From Paenibacillus pasadenensis DSM 19293 (GTDB lineage: Bacteria; Bacillota; Bacilli; Paenibacillales; Paenibacillaceae), in the NCBI RefSeq assembly GCF_000422485.1, contig NZ_KE383852.1, forward strand, positions 180,485 through 244,484: a stretch of DNA of 64,000 nucleotides. Reading direction: 5' to 3'. Positions 17,009 to 25,693 of the stretch are shown one piece after another. Positions within the stretch are counted from its first letter, which is position 1, and each line of letters opens with the position of its first letter. The notes under the pieces are model-generated. The model searched no databases. It saw only the letters and a list, made by a program, of their open reading frames with translations, and was not told where the DNA came from. The translations under genes and the position numbers were made by a program.

Positions 17009-18340
17009 TTACGGCTGAACTTCAGCCTTGCGCAGACGCTCCGGCAGCACGTCGTTGCGGGAGATGTCCTCCAGCGACTCGCGCTTCACGGCGACGTCGG
17101 CCTTGCCGTCCTTGACCAGCACGACCGCCGGACGGCGGATGCGGTTGTAGTTGGACGCCATCGCATAGTTGTACGCGCCGGTGCAGAAAACGGCGAGCAG
17201 ATCGCCCGTCTCGGCCTTCGGCAGCTCCAGATCCCAGATCAGCATGTCGCCGCTCTCGCAGCATTTGCCTGCGACCGATACCGTCTCGGCGGCCGGCTCG
17301 GCGGCGCGGTTCGCCAGCACCGCCTCGTACTTGGACTCGTACAGCGCCGGACGCGGGTTGTCCGTCATGCCGCCGTCGACGGCGATGTACTTGCGGACGC
17401 CGGGGATGTCCTTGCTCGTGCCGACCGTATACAGCGTCGTGCCGGCGTCGCCGACGATGCTGCGGCCCGGCTCGACCCAGATCTCCGGCAGCGGATAGCC
17501 GGCCGCCGTGAAGTTCGAGCGGATCGCGTCCGTAATCGCGCCGATGTAGTCGCGTACCGGAAGCGGGCTGTCCTCGGACGTGTAGCGGATGCCGAAGCCT
17601 CCGCCCAGGTTGATGACGCGGAACGTCTGGCCGAGCTCGGCCTTGACGTTGACGGCGAACTCCGCCACCTTGGCGGCCGCCATCCGGAAGCCCTCGACCT
17701 CGAAGATCTGGGAGCCGATATGGGAGTGGACGCCGAGCAGGACGAGATGATCGAGGCTCAGCGATTGCCGCACCGCCTCGAAGGCGGCGCCGCCGGCCAG
17801 GTCGAAGCCGAACTTGGAGTCCTGCTGGCCGGTCGAGATATAGTCATGCGTATGCGCCTCGACGCCCGGCGTGATGCGCAGCAGGATGTTCGCCTTGCGG
17901 CCTTTGGCGCCGGCGATGGCGTTCAGCAGCTGCAGCTCCGAGAAGTTGTCGGCGACGAAGCAGCCGATGCCGGCGTCGAGCGCCATCTCGATCTCGAACG
18001 GCGTCTTGTTGTTGCCGTGGAAATGGATGCGCTCCGCCGGGAAGCCCGCCTGCAGCGCCGTGTGCAGCTCGCCGTCGCTGACGACGTCGAGCGACAGCCC
18101 TTCCTGCTCGGCGATGGCGCACATCGCCACGGTGCTGAACGCCTTGCTCGCATAGGCGACCTGGAAGCGGAAGCCCGACGCCTTGAACGCCTCTACGTAT
18201 TCGCGGGCCCGCTGGCGGACGAGCGCCTCGTCGACGACGTACAGCGGGGTGCCGAACTGCTCGGCGAGGTCCTGCGTATCGCAGCCTCCGATCTCCAGAC
18301 GGCCGTGTTCATTTATTCGGGATGTTCCGTGAAAATGCAT
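17009..18340 (-). CDS. lysA: Diaminopimelate decarboxylase
   Basis: PLP enzyme that makes L-lysine from meso-diaminopimelate. The 443-residue alanine-racemase-fold protein carries the PLP lysine in AYASKAFSTVA (Lys66), the phosphate-binding GGGFGIRY, HSHIGSQIFE, EPGRSIVGDAG and the substrate-site CESGDML contributed by the second subunit. Its position beside spoVAF matches B. subtilis. Removal of diaminopimelate competes with its use in peptidoglycan, so expression is usually tied to lysine need; no lysine riboswitch was seen upstream. Confidence 0.95.
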   Translation of the reverse strand: MHFHGTSRINEHGRLEIGGCDTQDLAEQFGTPLYVVDEALVRQRAREYVEAFKASGFRFQVAYASKAFSTVAMCAIAEQEGLSLDVVSDGELHTALQAGFPAERIHFHGNNKTPFEIEMALDAGIGCFVADNFSELQLLNAIAGAKGRKANILLRITPGVEAHTHDYISTGQQDSKFGFDLAGGAAFEAVRQSLSLDHLVLLGVHSHIGSQIFEVEGFRMAAAKVAEFAVNVKAELGQTFRVINLGGGFGIRYTSEDSPLPVRDYIGAITDAIRSNFTAAGYPLPEIWVEPGRSIVGDAGTTLYTVGTSKDIPGVRKYIAVDGGMTDNPRPALYESKYEAVLANRAAEPAAETVSVAGKCCESGDMLIWDLELPKAETGDLLAVFCTGAYNYAMASNYNRIRRPAVVLVKDGKADVAVKRESLEDISRNDVLPERLRKAEVQP

Positions 18341-18484
18341 GGATTCGCTACCTCTTTCTCCCCGGCTCAGGCAGGCGGGGTTCGTTTGTCCTAATGTGAC
18401 CTCAGTATAACGAACCTCGGGAGAAGGAGTAATGGATTTTCTGTCGTTTCATTTGCATTTGTTGCATCGGGCAAACGTCCTGGA

Positions 18485-20935
18485 TCAGGCTCCGCCGTGC
18501 TCCGGCATCTTGTCGCGCTGCTGCGGACGGAGCAGGTTCGGCCGCTTCCGGTTCATCATCACCGGCATCCGCAGCAGCACGTTCATCATGCCGCGGGCGT
18601 CGAACGGGATGAACGGCCACATGTACGGTCGGTTGAACGAGCGCTGCATGACGAGGATGGCGAAGACGGCCGTCCAGCCGATCACGAGTCCCGGCACGTG
18701 GAACAGGGCGACGAGGCAGATGAGCATCAGCCTCACGATCCGGTTGGCGAGGCTCAGCTCGTAGCTCGGCGTGGCGAACATGCCGACAGCGGCTACCGCC
18801 ATGTACAAAATGACCTCGTTGACGAACAGTCCGGTCTGCACGGCGATGTCTCCGACGAGGATCGCCGACACGAGCGAGATCGCCAGCGCGAGCGGCGTCG
18901 GCGTATGGATCGCGGCCATGCGCATCAGGTCGATGCCGCCCTCGGCGAGCAGGAACTGCAGCGCCAGCGGAATTTTGCTGGTCTTCGCCGGACCGATGAA
19001 CGACAGCGCCGCCGGCAGCATCGTCGGGTTGAGCGCGAACAGCAGCCAGATCGGCACGAGGAACAGCGAAGCCAGGATGCCGAGGAAGCGCAGCCAGCGG
19101 AGGTAGGTGCCGATGAACGGCGTCTGCCGGTTCTCCTCGGCATGCTGCACGAGATCGAAAAACGTCGTCGGCAGGATCATGACGCTCGGCGACGTGTCGA
19201 CGAACACCGCGACGTTGCCCTCCAGCAGATGCGCCGCGACGACGTCGGGCCGCTCCGAATAGCGCACGAGCGGATACGGGTTCCAGCCGCGCTTCACCGT
19301 CGCCTCCTCGAGCTGCTTGTCGGCGAGCGGCAGCCCGTCGATCTTGACGGCGGATATTTTGTCGCGGATCGACTCCAGCAGCTCCTTGTCCACGATGTCG
19401 TCGATATAGGCGATGCACACGTCGCTGCGCGTGCGCTCGCCGACCCGCAGAATCTCGTAGCGCAGCATCGGATCGCGCAGCCGCCTGCGGACGAGCGAGA
19501 CGTTCATGAGCAGCGTCTCCACGAAGCCGTCCCGCGAGCCGCGCACGACCCGCTCGAGCGATGGCTCCTCCGGATTGCGCACCGGGAAGCTGCGGGCATC
19601 GAGGATCAGCATCGTGCTCTCGCCGTCGATGTACATGCCGGTCGATCCGCCCAGCACGGCGGTCAGCATCATGTTCCAGTCGTCCTCCTGCTCCACCTGC
19701 ACCGCGGGCACGTACAGCTTCATGAACGAATGCAGCGCGTCCGCCGACAGGTTGTCCGTCTGCAGGAACGTCAGCCGCTGCAGGATCTCCGTCATGATCA
19801 GGCCGCTCGAGAGGCCGTTCATCATGAAAAAGGCCGTCTTTTTGCCGCCGAGCGTCATCTCGCGGACGACGACGTCGAAGCTCGTCTTGTAGCCGACCTC
19901 TTCCTTCAGCCGATCGACGAACGTCTCGATCCGCTCCGGAATCGGCTCCAGCGCATCTCCGTCCGTGCCCGGCGCGGAATTCCCGCCCTCGGAGACTCCG
20001 CCGCCCCCGCGCCCTTTCCCGGCGCCCCGGCCGCCGGCCTCGCGGCTTTCCTTGCGCTCCTCGCGCCCATGCCCGGCCGCGCGATCCTCCCGCTCCGCAT
20101 CGCCGCGGCGAGAAGGCGCGCCGGCTTCTGCGCGCAGCTCGCGGCCGGCTTCGTCGCCGCGGCGAGCCTCTCCGGCTTTCCCGCCGCGCTCTTTTTCCTC
20201 GCGGACTCCGGTGCGGACGCCTTCCCCCCGGGCTTCCCCACGACGGTCATTCCCATCGCGGGTGTCCGCATGACGGTCATCCTCATCGCGGCCCTTCGAA
20301 TGACGGTCGTCCTCATCGCGGTCATCCGCATGACGGCTGTCCGCATGTCGTTCGTCCCCATCACGGCCCTTCGAATGACGGTCGTCCCCATCGCGGTCGT
20401 CCGCATGACGGCTGTCCGCATGCCGTTCGTCTCCATCGCGGTCGTCCTCATGGCGGCCGGCCGGCCGGCTCATCTCCCGCTTTTCGCCTTCTCGGCCGCC
20501 GTCGGCCCGGTCGTCTCGAAGAGCCGCCGCCCATTCATCCCCATGCTCCTCCTCATCCTCATGCTCGTGCTCGCCGCGGGCGCTCCTCTCCCGAACCCGG
20601 GGCCGCTCCGCCTCCGCCTCGCCGCTTCCGTCCTCGTCGAGCAGCGCCTCCGCAAGGCCGCCCTCCTCGGAACGGGACTCCGATTCCGGCAATCGGCCCG
20701 GCTCTGCCGACGCCTCCAGCAGCAGCGCCTCCATCCAGTCCTCGCGGCCTTCCGGCCTCTCTGCCCTGCGGACCGGCTCCGGCTCATGCCGCCGCTCGGC
20801 CTGCTCCAGCCGATCGATCTCCTCCAGCAGCCCTTCCCATCCGTCGCCGGAGCGGCCTTCTCCGCTCGTCTCGCGCGCCTCGACCACCGGCTCTTCCGGA
20901 TGCTCCAGCCGCTTCACCTTCTGCCATTTCGTCAT
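18485..20935 (-). CDS. spoVAF: SpoVAF / GerA-family spore membrane protein with a long charged repetitive N-terminal extension
   Basis: The C-terminal 486 residues (about 331-816) are a normal SpoVAF, a GerA-A-type subunit of the spore inner membrane linked to germinant response and dipicolinic-acid release. The core has a soluble domain (about 335-610) with GGSTGMYIDGE and TSPSVMILPTTFFDLVQHAEE, then membrane segments from about 615 to 760. The first 330 residues are not family-like: highly charged, Gly/Arg/Glu/Asp-rich, with a 25-residue repeat (about 162-228) and probably disordered. The start at 20933-20935 has AGAAGGAGGG eight bases ahead and lies 19 bases after spoVAB, so the extension belongs to the gene. 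B. subtilis SpoVAF is about 490 aa. spoVAC, D and E are not between spoVAB and spoVAF here. Confidence 0.88.
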   Translation of the reverse strand: MTKWQKVKRLEHPEEPVVEARETSGEGRSGDGWEGLLEEIDRLEQAERRHEPEPVRRAERPEGREDWMEALLLEASAEPGRLPESESRSEEGGLAEALLDEDGSGEAEAERPRVRERSARGEHEHEDEEEHGDEWAAALRDDRADGGREGEKREMSRPAGRHEDDRDGDERHADSRHADDRDGDDRHSKGRDGDERHADSRHADDRDEDDRHSKGRDEDDRHADTRDGNDRRGEARGEGVRTGVREEKERGGKAGEARRGDEAGRELRAEAGAPSRRGDAEREDRAAGHGREERKESREAGGRGAGKGRGGGGVSEGGNSAPGTDGDALEPIPERIETFVDRLKEEVGYKTSFDVVVREMTLGGKKTAFFMMNGLSSGLIMTEILQRLTFLQTDNLSADALHSFMKLYVPAVQVEQEDDWNMMLTAVLGGSTGMYIDGESTMLILDARSFPVRNPEEPSLERVVRGSRDGFVETLLMNVSLVRRRLRDPMLRYEILRVGERTRSDVCIAYIDDIVDKELLESIRDKISAVKIDGLPLADKQLEEATVKRGWNPYPLVRYSERPDVVAAHLLEGNVAVFVDTSPSVMILPTTFFDLVQHAEENRQTPFIGTYLRWLRFLGILASLFLVPIWLLFALNPTMLPAALSFIGPAKTSKIPLALQFLLAEGGIDLMRMAAIHTPTPLALAISLVSAILVGDIAVQTGLFVNEVILYMAVAAVGMFATPSYELSLANRIVRLMLICLVALFHVPGLVIGWTAVFAILVMQRSFNRPYMWPFIPFDARGMMNVLLRMPVMMNRKRPNLLRPQQRDKMPEHGGA
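20252..20452 (-). repeat. In-frame 75-bp tandem repeat inside spoVAF
   Basis: Two nearly identical 25-residue units begin RDGDERHADSRHADD and end DDRHSKG; partial copies flank them (residues about 162-228 of the product). A shorter subrepeat of about eight residues rich in Arg, Asp and His is visible within each unit. The matching DNA repeats are also obvious on the plus strand. Confidence 0.85.
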
Positions 20936-20954
20936 GGGGTTCCCTCCTTCTGTC

Positions 20955-21383
20955 CTACCATTGATACACCAGCCAATCGAACAGCGAGCCGGCCGTCTTG
21001 CCGAGCACCATCGCCATGACGAGCGCGCCCAGATAGCCGGTCAGGCGCAGCCGCTTCGCCAAAATCGGCAGCACGTTCATCACTTCGGTCAAAGCCGCGG
21101 CCAGCATGCCGATGAACATGCCGCACAGCAGGCCGGGCAGCGGCAGCGCCAGCGCCGCGGGCAGCGGCGCGCGCCAGCCGAAGAAGTCCGCCCAGGTCCA
21201 GAACAGCGAGCCGCCGACGACCGCCGATTCGAACGCCGCCGACAAGCGGAACGCCCTGGCCAGCTGCGCGAGCCGCGGAATCAGGTCGAACACGATCAGC
21301 AGCGCGACCATGCCGCTGCCGACGGCGATGCCTCCGGCCAGTCCAAGCATCGCCATGAACAGCCCCGCCAGCAGGTCAGCCAT
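20955..21383 (-). CDS. spoVAB: Stage V sporulation protein AB
   Basis: Small integral membrane protein of the SpoVA group, which moves dipicolinic acid into the forespore and releases it on germination. The 142-residue chain has four to five hydrophobic segments and the family-like GGIAVGSGMVALLIVFDLIPRL and GCGMFIGMLAAALTEVMNVLPIL-type pattern near its centre. The start at 21381-21383 follows GGAGGG; the frame extending to 21437 runs into spoVAA. It overlaps the spoVAA end by 8 bases. Confidence 0.87.
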   Translation of the reverse strand: MADLLAGLFMAMLGLAGGIAVGSGMVALLIVFDLIPRLAQLARAFRLSAAFESAVVGGSLFWTWADFFGWRAPLPAALALPLPGLLCGMFIGMLAAALTEVMNVLPILAKRLRLTGYLGALVMAMVLGKTAGSLFDWLVYQW

Positions 21384-22032
21384 CGTCCCGTCCCTCCACG
21401 CGGTTCGCTTTTTTGCCCATCTCGTCGGCGATGACATAAGCGTTGATGTTCTCCTGATAGTTGTACATCTCCAGCTCCAGCGGATTCGGCTCCTCGTTCA
21501 GCCGCTTGCGGAACAGATGGTTGAAGAACAGCACCATGCCGAGCCCGACTCCGACCGAATACGGGATCTGGAACCAGAGCGGATGCAGCGTTTCCTTGCC
21601 GGTCAGCAGGAAGGCGATGCGCTGATGCACCTCCTTCATGCTCACATCCGTGTGAAAGTTCATGATGGCGAGCCCCGCCCCGAAAAAGAGCAGCAGCCAC
21701 GCTCCCGCCAGCACGGCGAACCGCGGCGAGCGGGTGGACGGAGTCTCGACGAGGATGAGCACCTGCGGATCGCCGAAGGTCTCGATGACCGCGTCGGGGG
21801 CCGTCTCGCGCAGCGCCTTCACGATCTGCAGCACGTCGATGACGACGCGGTTGCCGTCCTCCGGCCGATGGGTGTAGAGCGGAATCCGCTTCAGCTCCCC
21901 GGCGAGCGGCTCGTCGGCCAGCAGCCGGACGACGGAGCCGAGCCGCACCGTCCCTTCCGGAGGGATGGAGATCCGCTTCTTCATCCGCAAATAAACGGGA
22001 ATCGGTCCGGCATTCGTTCGTTTGCGCGACAT
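21376..22032 (-). CDS. spoVAA: Stage V sporulation protein AA
   Basis: First gene of the spoVA cluster. With the ATG at 22030-22032 (AAGGAGG upstream) it is 218 aa: a soluble N-terminal half starting PVYLRMKKRISIPPEGTVRLG and including DPQVLILVETP, then membrane segments near 105-125 and 150-175 and a cytoplasmic tail. The longer frame to 22821 lies over sigF and is spurious. The upstream sequence matches a sigma-G promoter, as expected for late forespore expression. Confidence 0.88.
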   Translation of the reverse strand: MSRKRTNAGPIPVYLRMKKRISIPPEGTVRLGSVVRLLADEPLAGELKRIPLYTHRPEDGNRVVIDVLQIVKALRETAPDAVIETFGDPQVLILVETPSTRSPRFAVLAGAWLLLFFGAGLAIMNFHTDVSMKEVHQRIAFLLTGKETLHPLWFQIPYSVGVGLGMVLFFNHLFRKRLNEEPNPLELEMYNYQENINAYVIADEMGKKANRVEGRDDG

Positions 22033-22070
22033 GGCGCCGCCTCCTTCCGCCACCATTTCCGACTCTTGGT

Positions 22071-22101
22071 TAGTATGGAACGGCTGCGGCGCGGCTACTC
22101 C
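22071..22101 (-). promoter_or_regulatory. Candidate sigma-G promoter for the spoVA genes
   Basis: On the minus strand GGAGTA (22096-22101) and CATACTA (22071-22077) are 18 bases apart, against the sigma-G pattern TGAATA-18-CATACTA. The -10 is a perfect match. It lies between the sigF terminator and spoVAA. Confidence 0.6.
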
Positions 22102-22126
22102 TGGGCAGCCGCCCCCCGCGCAAGCC

Positions 22127-22151
22127 AAAAAAAGCCAGCCTCGCGGCTGGC
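22127..22151 (-). terminator. Terminator of the spoIIA (sigF) operon
   Basis: On the minus strand GCCAGCC and GGCTGGC form a hairpin with a short loop, followed by seven T residues. It separates the early spoIIA transcript from the late spoVA genes. Confidence 0.88.
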
Positions 22152-22196
22152 TTGACGATGCGATATAGAGGAGCGGAATCGCGATGGACGTCCTTC

Positions 22197-22952
22197 CTAC
22201 TGGGCGATCTGCTCCTTGATCGACTGCAGGATCTTCTTTTCCAGCCGGGAAACCTGCACCTGGGAGATGCCGAGCCGGCCCGCCACCTCGGACTGCGTCT
22301 GGTCGCGGTAATAGCGCAAGTATACGATCAGCCGCTCGCGCTCGCTGAGGCCGCCGATCGCTTCGTTCAGCGCCAGCTTGTCGAACCAGCGCTCGCCCGA
22401 CTCGCCTTCGATCTGGTCCATCAGCGTGATCGGGTCGCCGTCGTTCTCGAACACCGTCTCGTGGATCGAGGCGGGCGGCTTGTTCGCCTCCTGGGCGAAG
22501 ACGACATCCTCGGCCGTGATGCCGAGGAACTCCGCCACCTCGCCGATCGTCGGCAGCCGGCCGAGCGTCTTGGCCAGCTCGTCCTTCGCCTTGCGCACCT
22601 TGTTGGCCGTCTCCTTGAGCGAACGGCTCACCTTGAGCGTCCCGTCGTCGCGCAGGAAGCGCTGGATCTCCCCGATGATCATCGGCACGGCATACGTGGA
22701 GAACTTGACCTCGTAGCTGAGGTCGAACTTGTCCACCGACTTGAGCAGGCCGATGCAGCCGATCTGGAACAGATCCTCGGGCTCGTAGCCGCGATTCATG
22801 AAGCGCTGCACGACCGACCACACCAAGCGGATGTTGCAGCGGGCCAGCGTGTCCCTGGCGAGCGAATCTCCGGACTGGCTCAGCGCGATGAGGCGCTTCA
22901 CCTCCGCGTCGTCGAGGAACGGACCCGCGTTCTTCTTCAGATCGGCATCCAT
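22197..22952 (-). CDS. sigF: RNA polymerase sigma-F factor (SpoIIAC)
   Basis: Forespore-specific sigma factor, first compartment-specific regulator of sporulation. The 251-residue protein has region 2 (RCNIRLVWSVVQRFMNRGYEPEDLFQIGCIGLLKSVDKFD), region 3 and a region 4 helix-turn-helix (SEVAGRLGISQVQVSRLEKK). It follows spoIIAB in the standard spoIIAA-AB-AC order. Activity is controlled after translation by SpoIIAB. The similar sigma-G gene is excluded by that linkage. Confidence 0.96.
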   Translation of the reverse strand: MDADLKKNAGPFLDDAEVKRLIALSQSGDSLARDTLARCNIRLVWSVVQRFMNRGYEPEDLFQIGCIGLLKSVDKFDLSYEVKFSTYAVPMIIGEIQRFLRDDGTLKVSRSLKETANKVRKAKDELAKTLGRLPTIGEVAEFLGITAEDVVFAQEANKPPASIHETVFENDGDPITLMDQIEGESGERWFDKLALNEAIGGLSERERLIVYLRYYRDQTQSEVAGRLGISQVQVSRLEKKILQSIKEQIAQ

Positions 22953-22970
22953 GTTTCAGCCCCTATGCGC

Positions 22971-23432
22971 CTAATTGTACAGCGCCTTTTTGGATTCAAT
23001 GCGCTTGGTCATGGCGATTCGAGTGCCGCGGCCGGGCTCGCTGGCAACCTCGAAGCTGTCCATGAAATTCTCCATGATCGTGAAGCCCATGCCCGAGCGC
23101 TCGAGCTCCGGCTTGGACGTGTAGAGAGGCTGGCGGGCCAGCTCGAGATCCTCGATGCCTCCGCCGTCGTCGGATATGACGATCGTGACCGAGTCGCCGC
23201 TGATCGTCGCCTCGATCGAGACAAGCTGCGTCTCGTCGCTGTCGTAGCCGTGGATGATCGAGTTCGTCACCGCCTCGGAGATGACGGTCTTCAGGTCGTT
23301 CAGCTCTTCCATCGTCGGATCCAGCTGGGAGATGAACGCCGCCACGCTGACGCGCGCGAACGCCTCGTTCTCCGATCGCGCGCTGAAGCTCAGCTTCATC
23401 GTATTGGCCGCTGCCGGCTGACGCTCGCTCAT
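22971..23432 (-). CDS. spoIIAB: Anti-sigma-F factor / serine kinase SpoIIAB
   Basis: GHKL-fold kinase that holds sigma-F inactive and phosphorylates SpoIIAA. The 153-residue chain has the N-box [13 protein letters not shown], the G1 motif [12 protein letters not shown] and the G2 region [14 protein letters not shown]. It overlaps the spoIIAA end by four bases and lies 18 bases ahead of sigF, giving tightly coupled stoichiometry. Confidence 0.96.
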   Translation of the reverse strand: MSERQPAAANTMKLSFSARSENEAFARVSVAAFISQLDPTMEELNDLKTVISEAVTNSIIHGYDSDETQLVSIEATISGDSVTIVISDDGGGIEDLELARQPLYTSKPELERSGMGFTIMENFMDSFEVASEPGRGTRIAMTKRIESKKALYN

Positions 23433-23782
23433 AAAGCCACCTCCAGGCTCGAGAGCGCATCGCTCTCGGTGTCGTGTATCGGCATGATCTTGAACAGGCC
23501 CGACAGCTCGAACAGGCGGTAGACGCCCGGACTCGCGTCGCAGACGACCATCCTGCCTCCGCGGCTCTTGAGCAGCTTGTAGCGCCCGAGGATGACGCCG
23601 AGCCCGGAGCTGTCCATAAAGGCGAGCTCCTTGAGGCTGAGGATAACGTCGGTGCTGCCGCCTCTCAAGATCGCTTCCTCTATCCGGATGCGGACCGAAT
23701 CGGCTGTGTGGTGGTCAAGCTCGCCCTTCAATCGGACGATCAAGATATGGCGCTGATGCTCCAGATCCACATGAAGACTCAT
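23429..23782 (-). CDS. spoIIAA: Anti-anti-sigma factor SpoIIAA
   Basis: STAS-domain protein that frees sigma-F by binding SpoIIAB. From the ATG at 23780-23782 (GGGAGGAG upstream) it is 117 aa, the family length. [15 protein letters not shown] carries the phosphorylation serine (Ser58, same number as in B. subtilis). The frame extending to 23839 adds 19 unsupported residues. It is dephosphorylated by SpoIIE in the forespore (known for the family). Confidence 0.95.
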   Translation of the reverse strand: MSLHVDLEHQRHILIVRLKGELDHHTADSVRIRIEEAILRGGSTDVILSLKELAFMDSSGLGVILGRYKLLKSRGGRMVVCDASPGVYRLFELSGLFKIMPIHDTESDALSSLEVAL

Positions 23783-23816
23783 TGCGCGGCTCACTCCTCC
23801 CGTTGAATGGAGGAGG

Positions 23817-23843
23817 ATTTCTCCTCCGGCCGTCCTCATTCCT
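23817..23843 (-). promoter_or_regulatory. Possible sigma-H promoter of spoIIA
   Basis: On the minus strand AGGAATG (23837-23843) and GAGAAAT (23817-23823) are 13 bases apart, near the sigma-H pattern AGGAWWW-12-RNNGAAT. One mismatch in the -10 and a long spacer make it tentative; B. subtilis spoIIA does have a sigma-H promoter here. Confidence 0.35.
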
Positions 23844-23903
23844 GCCTGCCGACAAAACTAGAAGCTGGCCGTCAGGCCGCGACAGCAATCGGGCCGCGGT
23901 CCA

Positions 23904-25175
23904 TCAGGAGAAGAGGCTGCCCGTCGAGCGCTTGAACAGCTTCCACCAGCCCGCCTTCTCGACCGATACCGGCATCTCCAGCGGGAAGTCCTGGATCACC
24001 TGATCGCCTTGGTAGACGATCAGCTTGCCGACGGGATCGCCGATCTTGACGGGCGCCTTGATGCCGGCGTTCCACTTGATCTCGTAGCGGATGTCCTTGG
24101 CCGCCGCGCCTTTTTTCAGCAGGATGCTGTAGTTGTGCTGAGCCGTGACCGGCAGCTTGCCCTGCACGCCCTTCTCGATCGCCAGCGTGCCCATGCTGTC
24201 GCCTTTTTTGAGGATCGGGTAATTGGCGTATTGCGCGAACGAATAGTCGAGCAGGCTCGACACCTCGGCGTTGCGCGTCTTCGTATTGGGCTCGCCCATG
24301 ACGACCGCCACGACCCTCATGCCGTCGCGCTTCGCCGTCGCGGACAGGCAGTATTTCGCCTCGCTCGTGTATCCGGTCTTCAGTCCGTCGGCGCCGGAGT
24401 AAAAGCGCACGAGCTTGTTCGTATTCACGAGCCAGAACGGCTTCTCGCTGTCCTTGCGCAGGTAGTCCTGGTATTGGCCGGTGTACTTCGTGATGAGGCT
24501 GTGCTTCAGCAGCTCGCGCGACATGACGGCGATGTCGTGGGCCGACGTGTAGTGGTCCGCGGCGGGCAGCCCGTTCGGATTGGCGAAATGGGTATCCTTC
24601 AAGCCGAGCTGCGCCGCCTTCTCGTTCATCATCGAGACGAACTCGGCCTCCGTGCCGCCGATCTTCTCCGCCATCGCGACCGACGCGTCGTTGCCGGACG
24701 CCATCGCGATGCCCTTGAGCATGTCGTCGACCGTCATCTGCTCGCCCGGCTCGAGGAAGATCTGCGAGCCGCCCATCGAGGCGGCGTACTCGCTCGTCGA
24801 CACCTTGTCCGTCAGCTTGAGCTTTCCGTCCTGGATCGCCTCGACGATCAGCAGCATCGTCATGATCTTCGTGATGCTCGCCGGCGGCAGCTTGTCGTGG
24901 CTGTTCTTCTCGTAAATGACCGTGCCGCTGTCCGCGTCCATGACGATCGCCGATCGCGCCGATGGGGCGAGATCGCTGGAGGCGGCCGGCGCTCCGGCCG
25001 CGCTGCCCGCTTGGAGAGCGTCCGGCAGGAGCGGAAGCGCGGGGCCTGGGCCCGGCTCCGCCGTCGCGTAGGCCGGCATGTCATGAGGGATGGTCGAGCC
25101 CGCGCTGGCGGGAGCGGCTGCCGTCAGCGGGGTAAGCGCGATGGCAGCGGCAAGCAAAGCCGTAAGTCGTTTCAA
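23904..25175 (-). CDS. dacF: D-alanyl-D-alanine carboxypeptidase DacF
   Basis: Forespore penicillin-binding protein that with DacB adjusts cortex cross-linking. The 423-residue precursor has a signal peptide (residues 1-25), an Ala/Pro/Gly-rich spacer to about 75, then S11 motifs SITK (Ser100, Lys103), SGND and KTGYT, a C-terminal beta domain and an amphipathic end (WWKLFKRSTGSLFS). The start is TTG at 25173-25175 with GAGGAGG upstream. It precedes spoIIAA as in B. subtilis. A close sigma-F match lies upstream. Confidence 0.94.
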   Translation of the reverse strand: MKRLTALLAAAIALTPLTAAAPASAGSTIPHDMPAYATAEPGPGPALPLLPDALQAGSAAGAPAASSDLAPSARSAIVMDADSGTVIYEKNSHDKLPPASITKIMTMLLIVEAIQDGKLKLTDKVSTSEYAASMGGSQIFLEPGEQMTVDDMLKGIAMASGNDASVAMAEKIGGTEAEFVSMMNEKAAQLGLKDTHFANPNGLPAADHYTSAHDIAVMSRELLKHSLITKYTGQYQDYLRKDSEKPFWLVNTNKLVRFYSGADGLKTGYTSEAKYCLSATAKRDGMRVVAVVMGEPNTKTRNAEVSSLLDYSFAQYANYPILKKGDSMGTLAIEKGVQGKLPVTAQHNYSILLKKGAAAKDIRYEIKWNAGIKAPVKIGDPVGKLIVYQGDQVIQDFPLEMPVSVEKAGWWKLFKRSTGSLFS

Positions 25176-25239
25176 CAGAAGTACCTCCTCGAAATGGATC
25201 GTCGGCCGCCTGAGTGCAGGACGGCATTCTTCTGCTTTC

Positions 25240-25269
25240 CATTCTTGCCCATTCCGATGGAGGATATTC
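25240..25269 (-). promoter_or_regulatory. Candidate sigma-F promoter of dacF
   Basis: On the minus strand GAATA (25265-25269) is 15 bases from GGCAAGAATG (25240-25249), fitting the sigma-F pattern GYATA-15/16-GGNNANANTW except for the second -35 base and the last -10 base. Confidence 0.55.
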
Positions 25270-25300
25270 CCAAGCGGCCGAAACCCGAGCCCGGGCGCAG

Positions 25301-25326
25301 CAAAAAAGCAGGCCGGCGCCGGCCGC
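25301..25326 (-). terminator. Terminator after the Spo0E-like gene
   Basis: On the minus strand the self-complementary GGCCGGCGCCGGCC arm, flanked by GC, is followed by six T residues; it lies about 80 bases past the stop. Confidence 0.7.
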
Positions 25327-25407
25327 GGGAAGGCGCATGGATCGCGTCTTCGCCTGCGGCAGGCGCTGCCTGCTTGGCGGAAGCTCCGGCGCTTTCGCCC
25401 GGAGCGG

Positions 25408-25581
25408 TCATTTGCGGAGTCGGGTCAGCCTTTCTTCCTGGACCTGTACGATGAGGAGATCCAAGGACTGGCTGATCTGCAGCACCTCGCCATGCAGCAG
25501 CGTATTCTGCAGCGAAGCCGTCTCGACCATTTGTCCTCGCAGTCTTTCGATCTGCTGGTGCAGCTGAGCGTTCTCGATCAT
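25408..25581 (-). CDS. Spo0E-family aspartyl-phosphate phosphatase (probable)
   Basis: A 57-residue helical-hairpin protein. The segment ISQSLDLLIVQVQ (about 36-48) matches the Spo0E family signature SQxLDxLI, and an amphipathic first helix (QQIERLRGQMVETA) precedes it, as in Spo0E, YisI and YnzD, which dephosphorylate Spo0A. The ATG at 25579-25581 has GGAGAGG upstream; an upstream in-frame TTG at 25596 is less likely. It stands alone between dacF and punA with its own terminator. The usual Tyr after the motif (LINxY) is replaced by Gln/Val, so activity is not certain. Confidence 0.7.
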   Translation of the reverse strand: MIENAQLHQQIERLRGQMVETASLQNTLLHGEVLQISQSLDLLIVQVQEERLTRLRK

Positions 25582-25693
25582 TCCATTCCTCTCCAACCTT
25601 CGTCTTTGATCGCGGCTATTCTACAACAGAGAGGAAGAAAAGGCTGTCAGAACGCGTCGAGCCGAAAGTCTCATTTGAGCGCCGGAAATGGGA

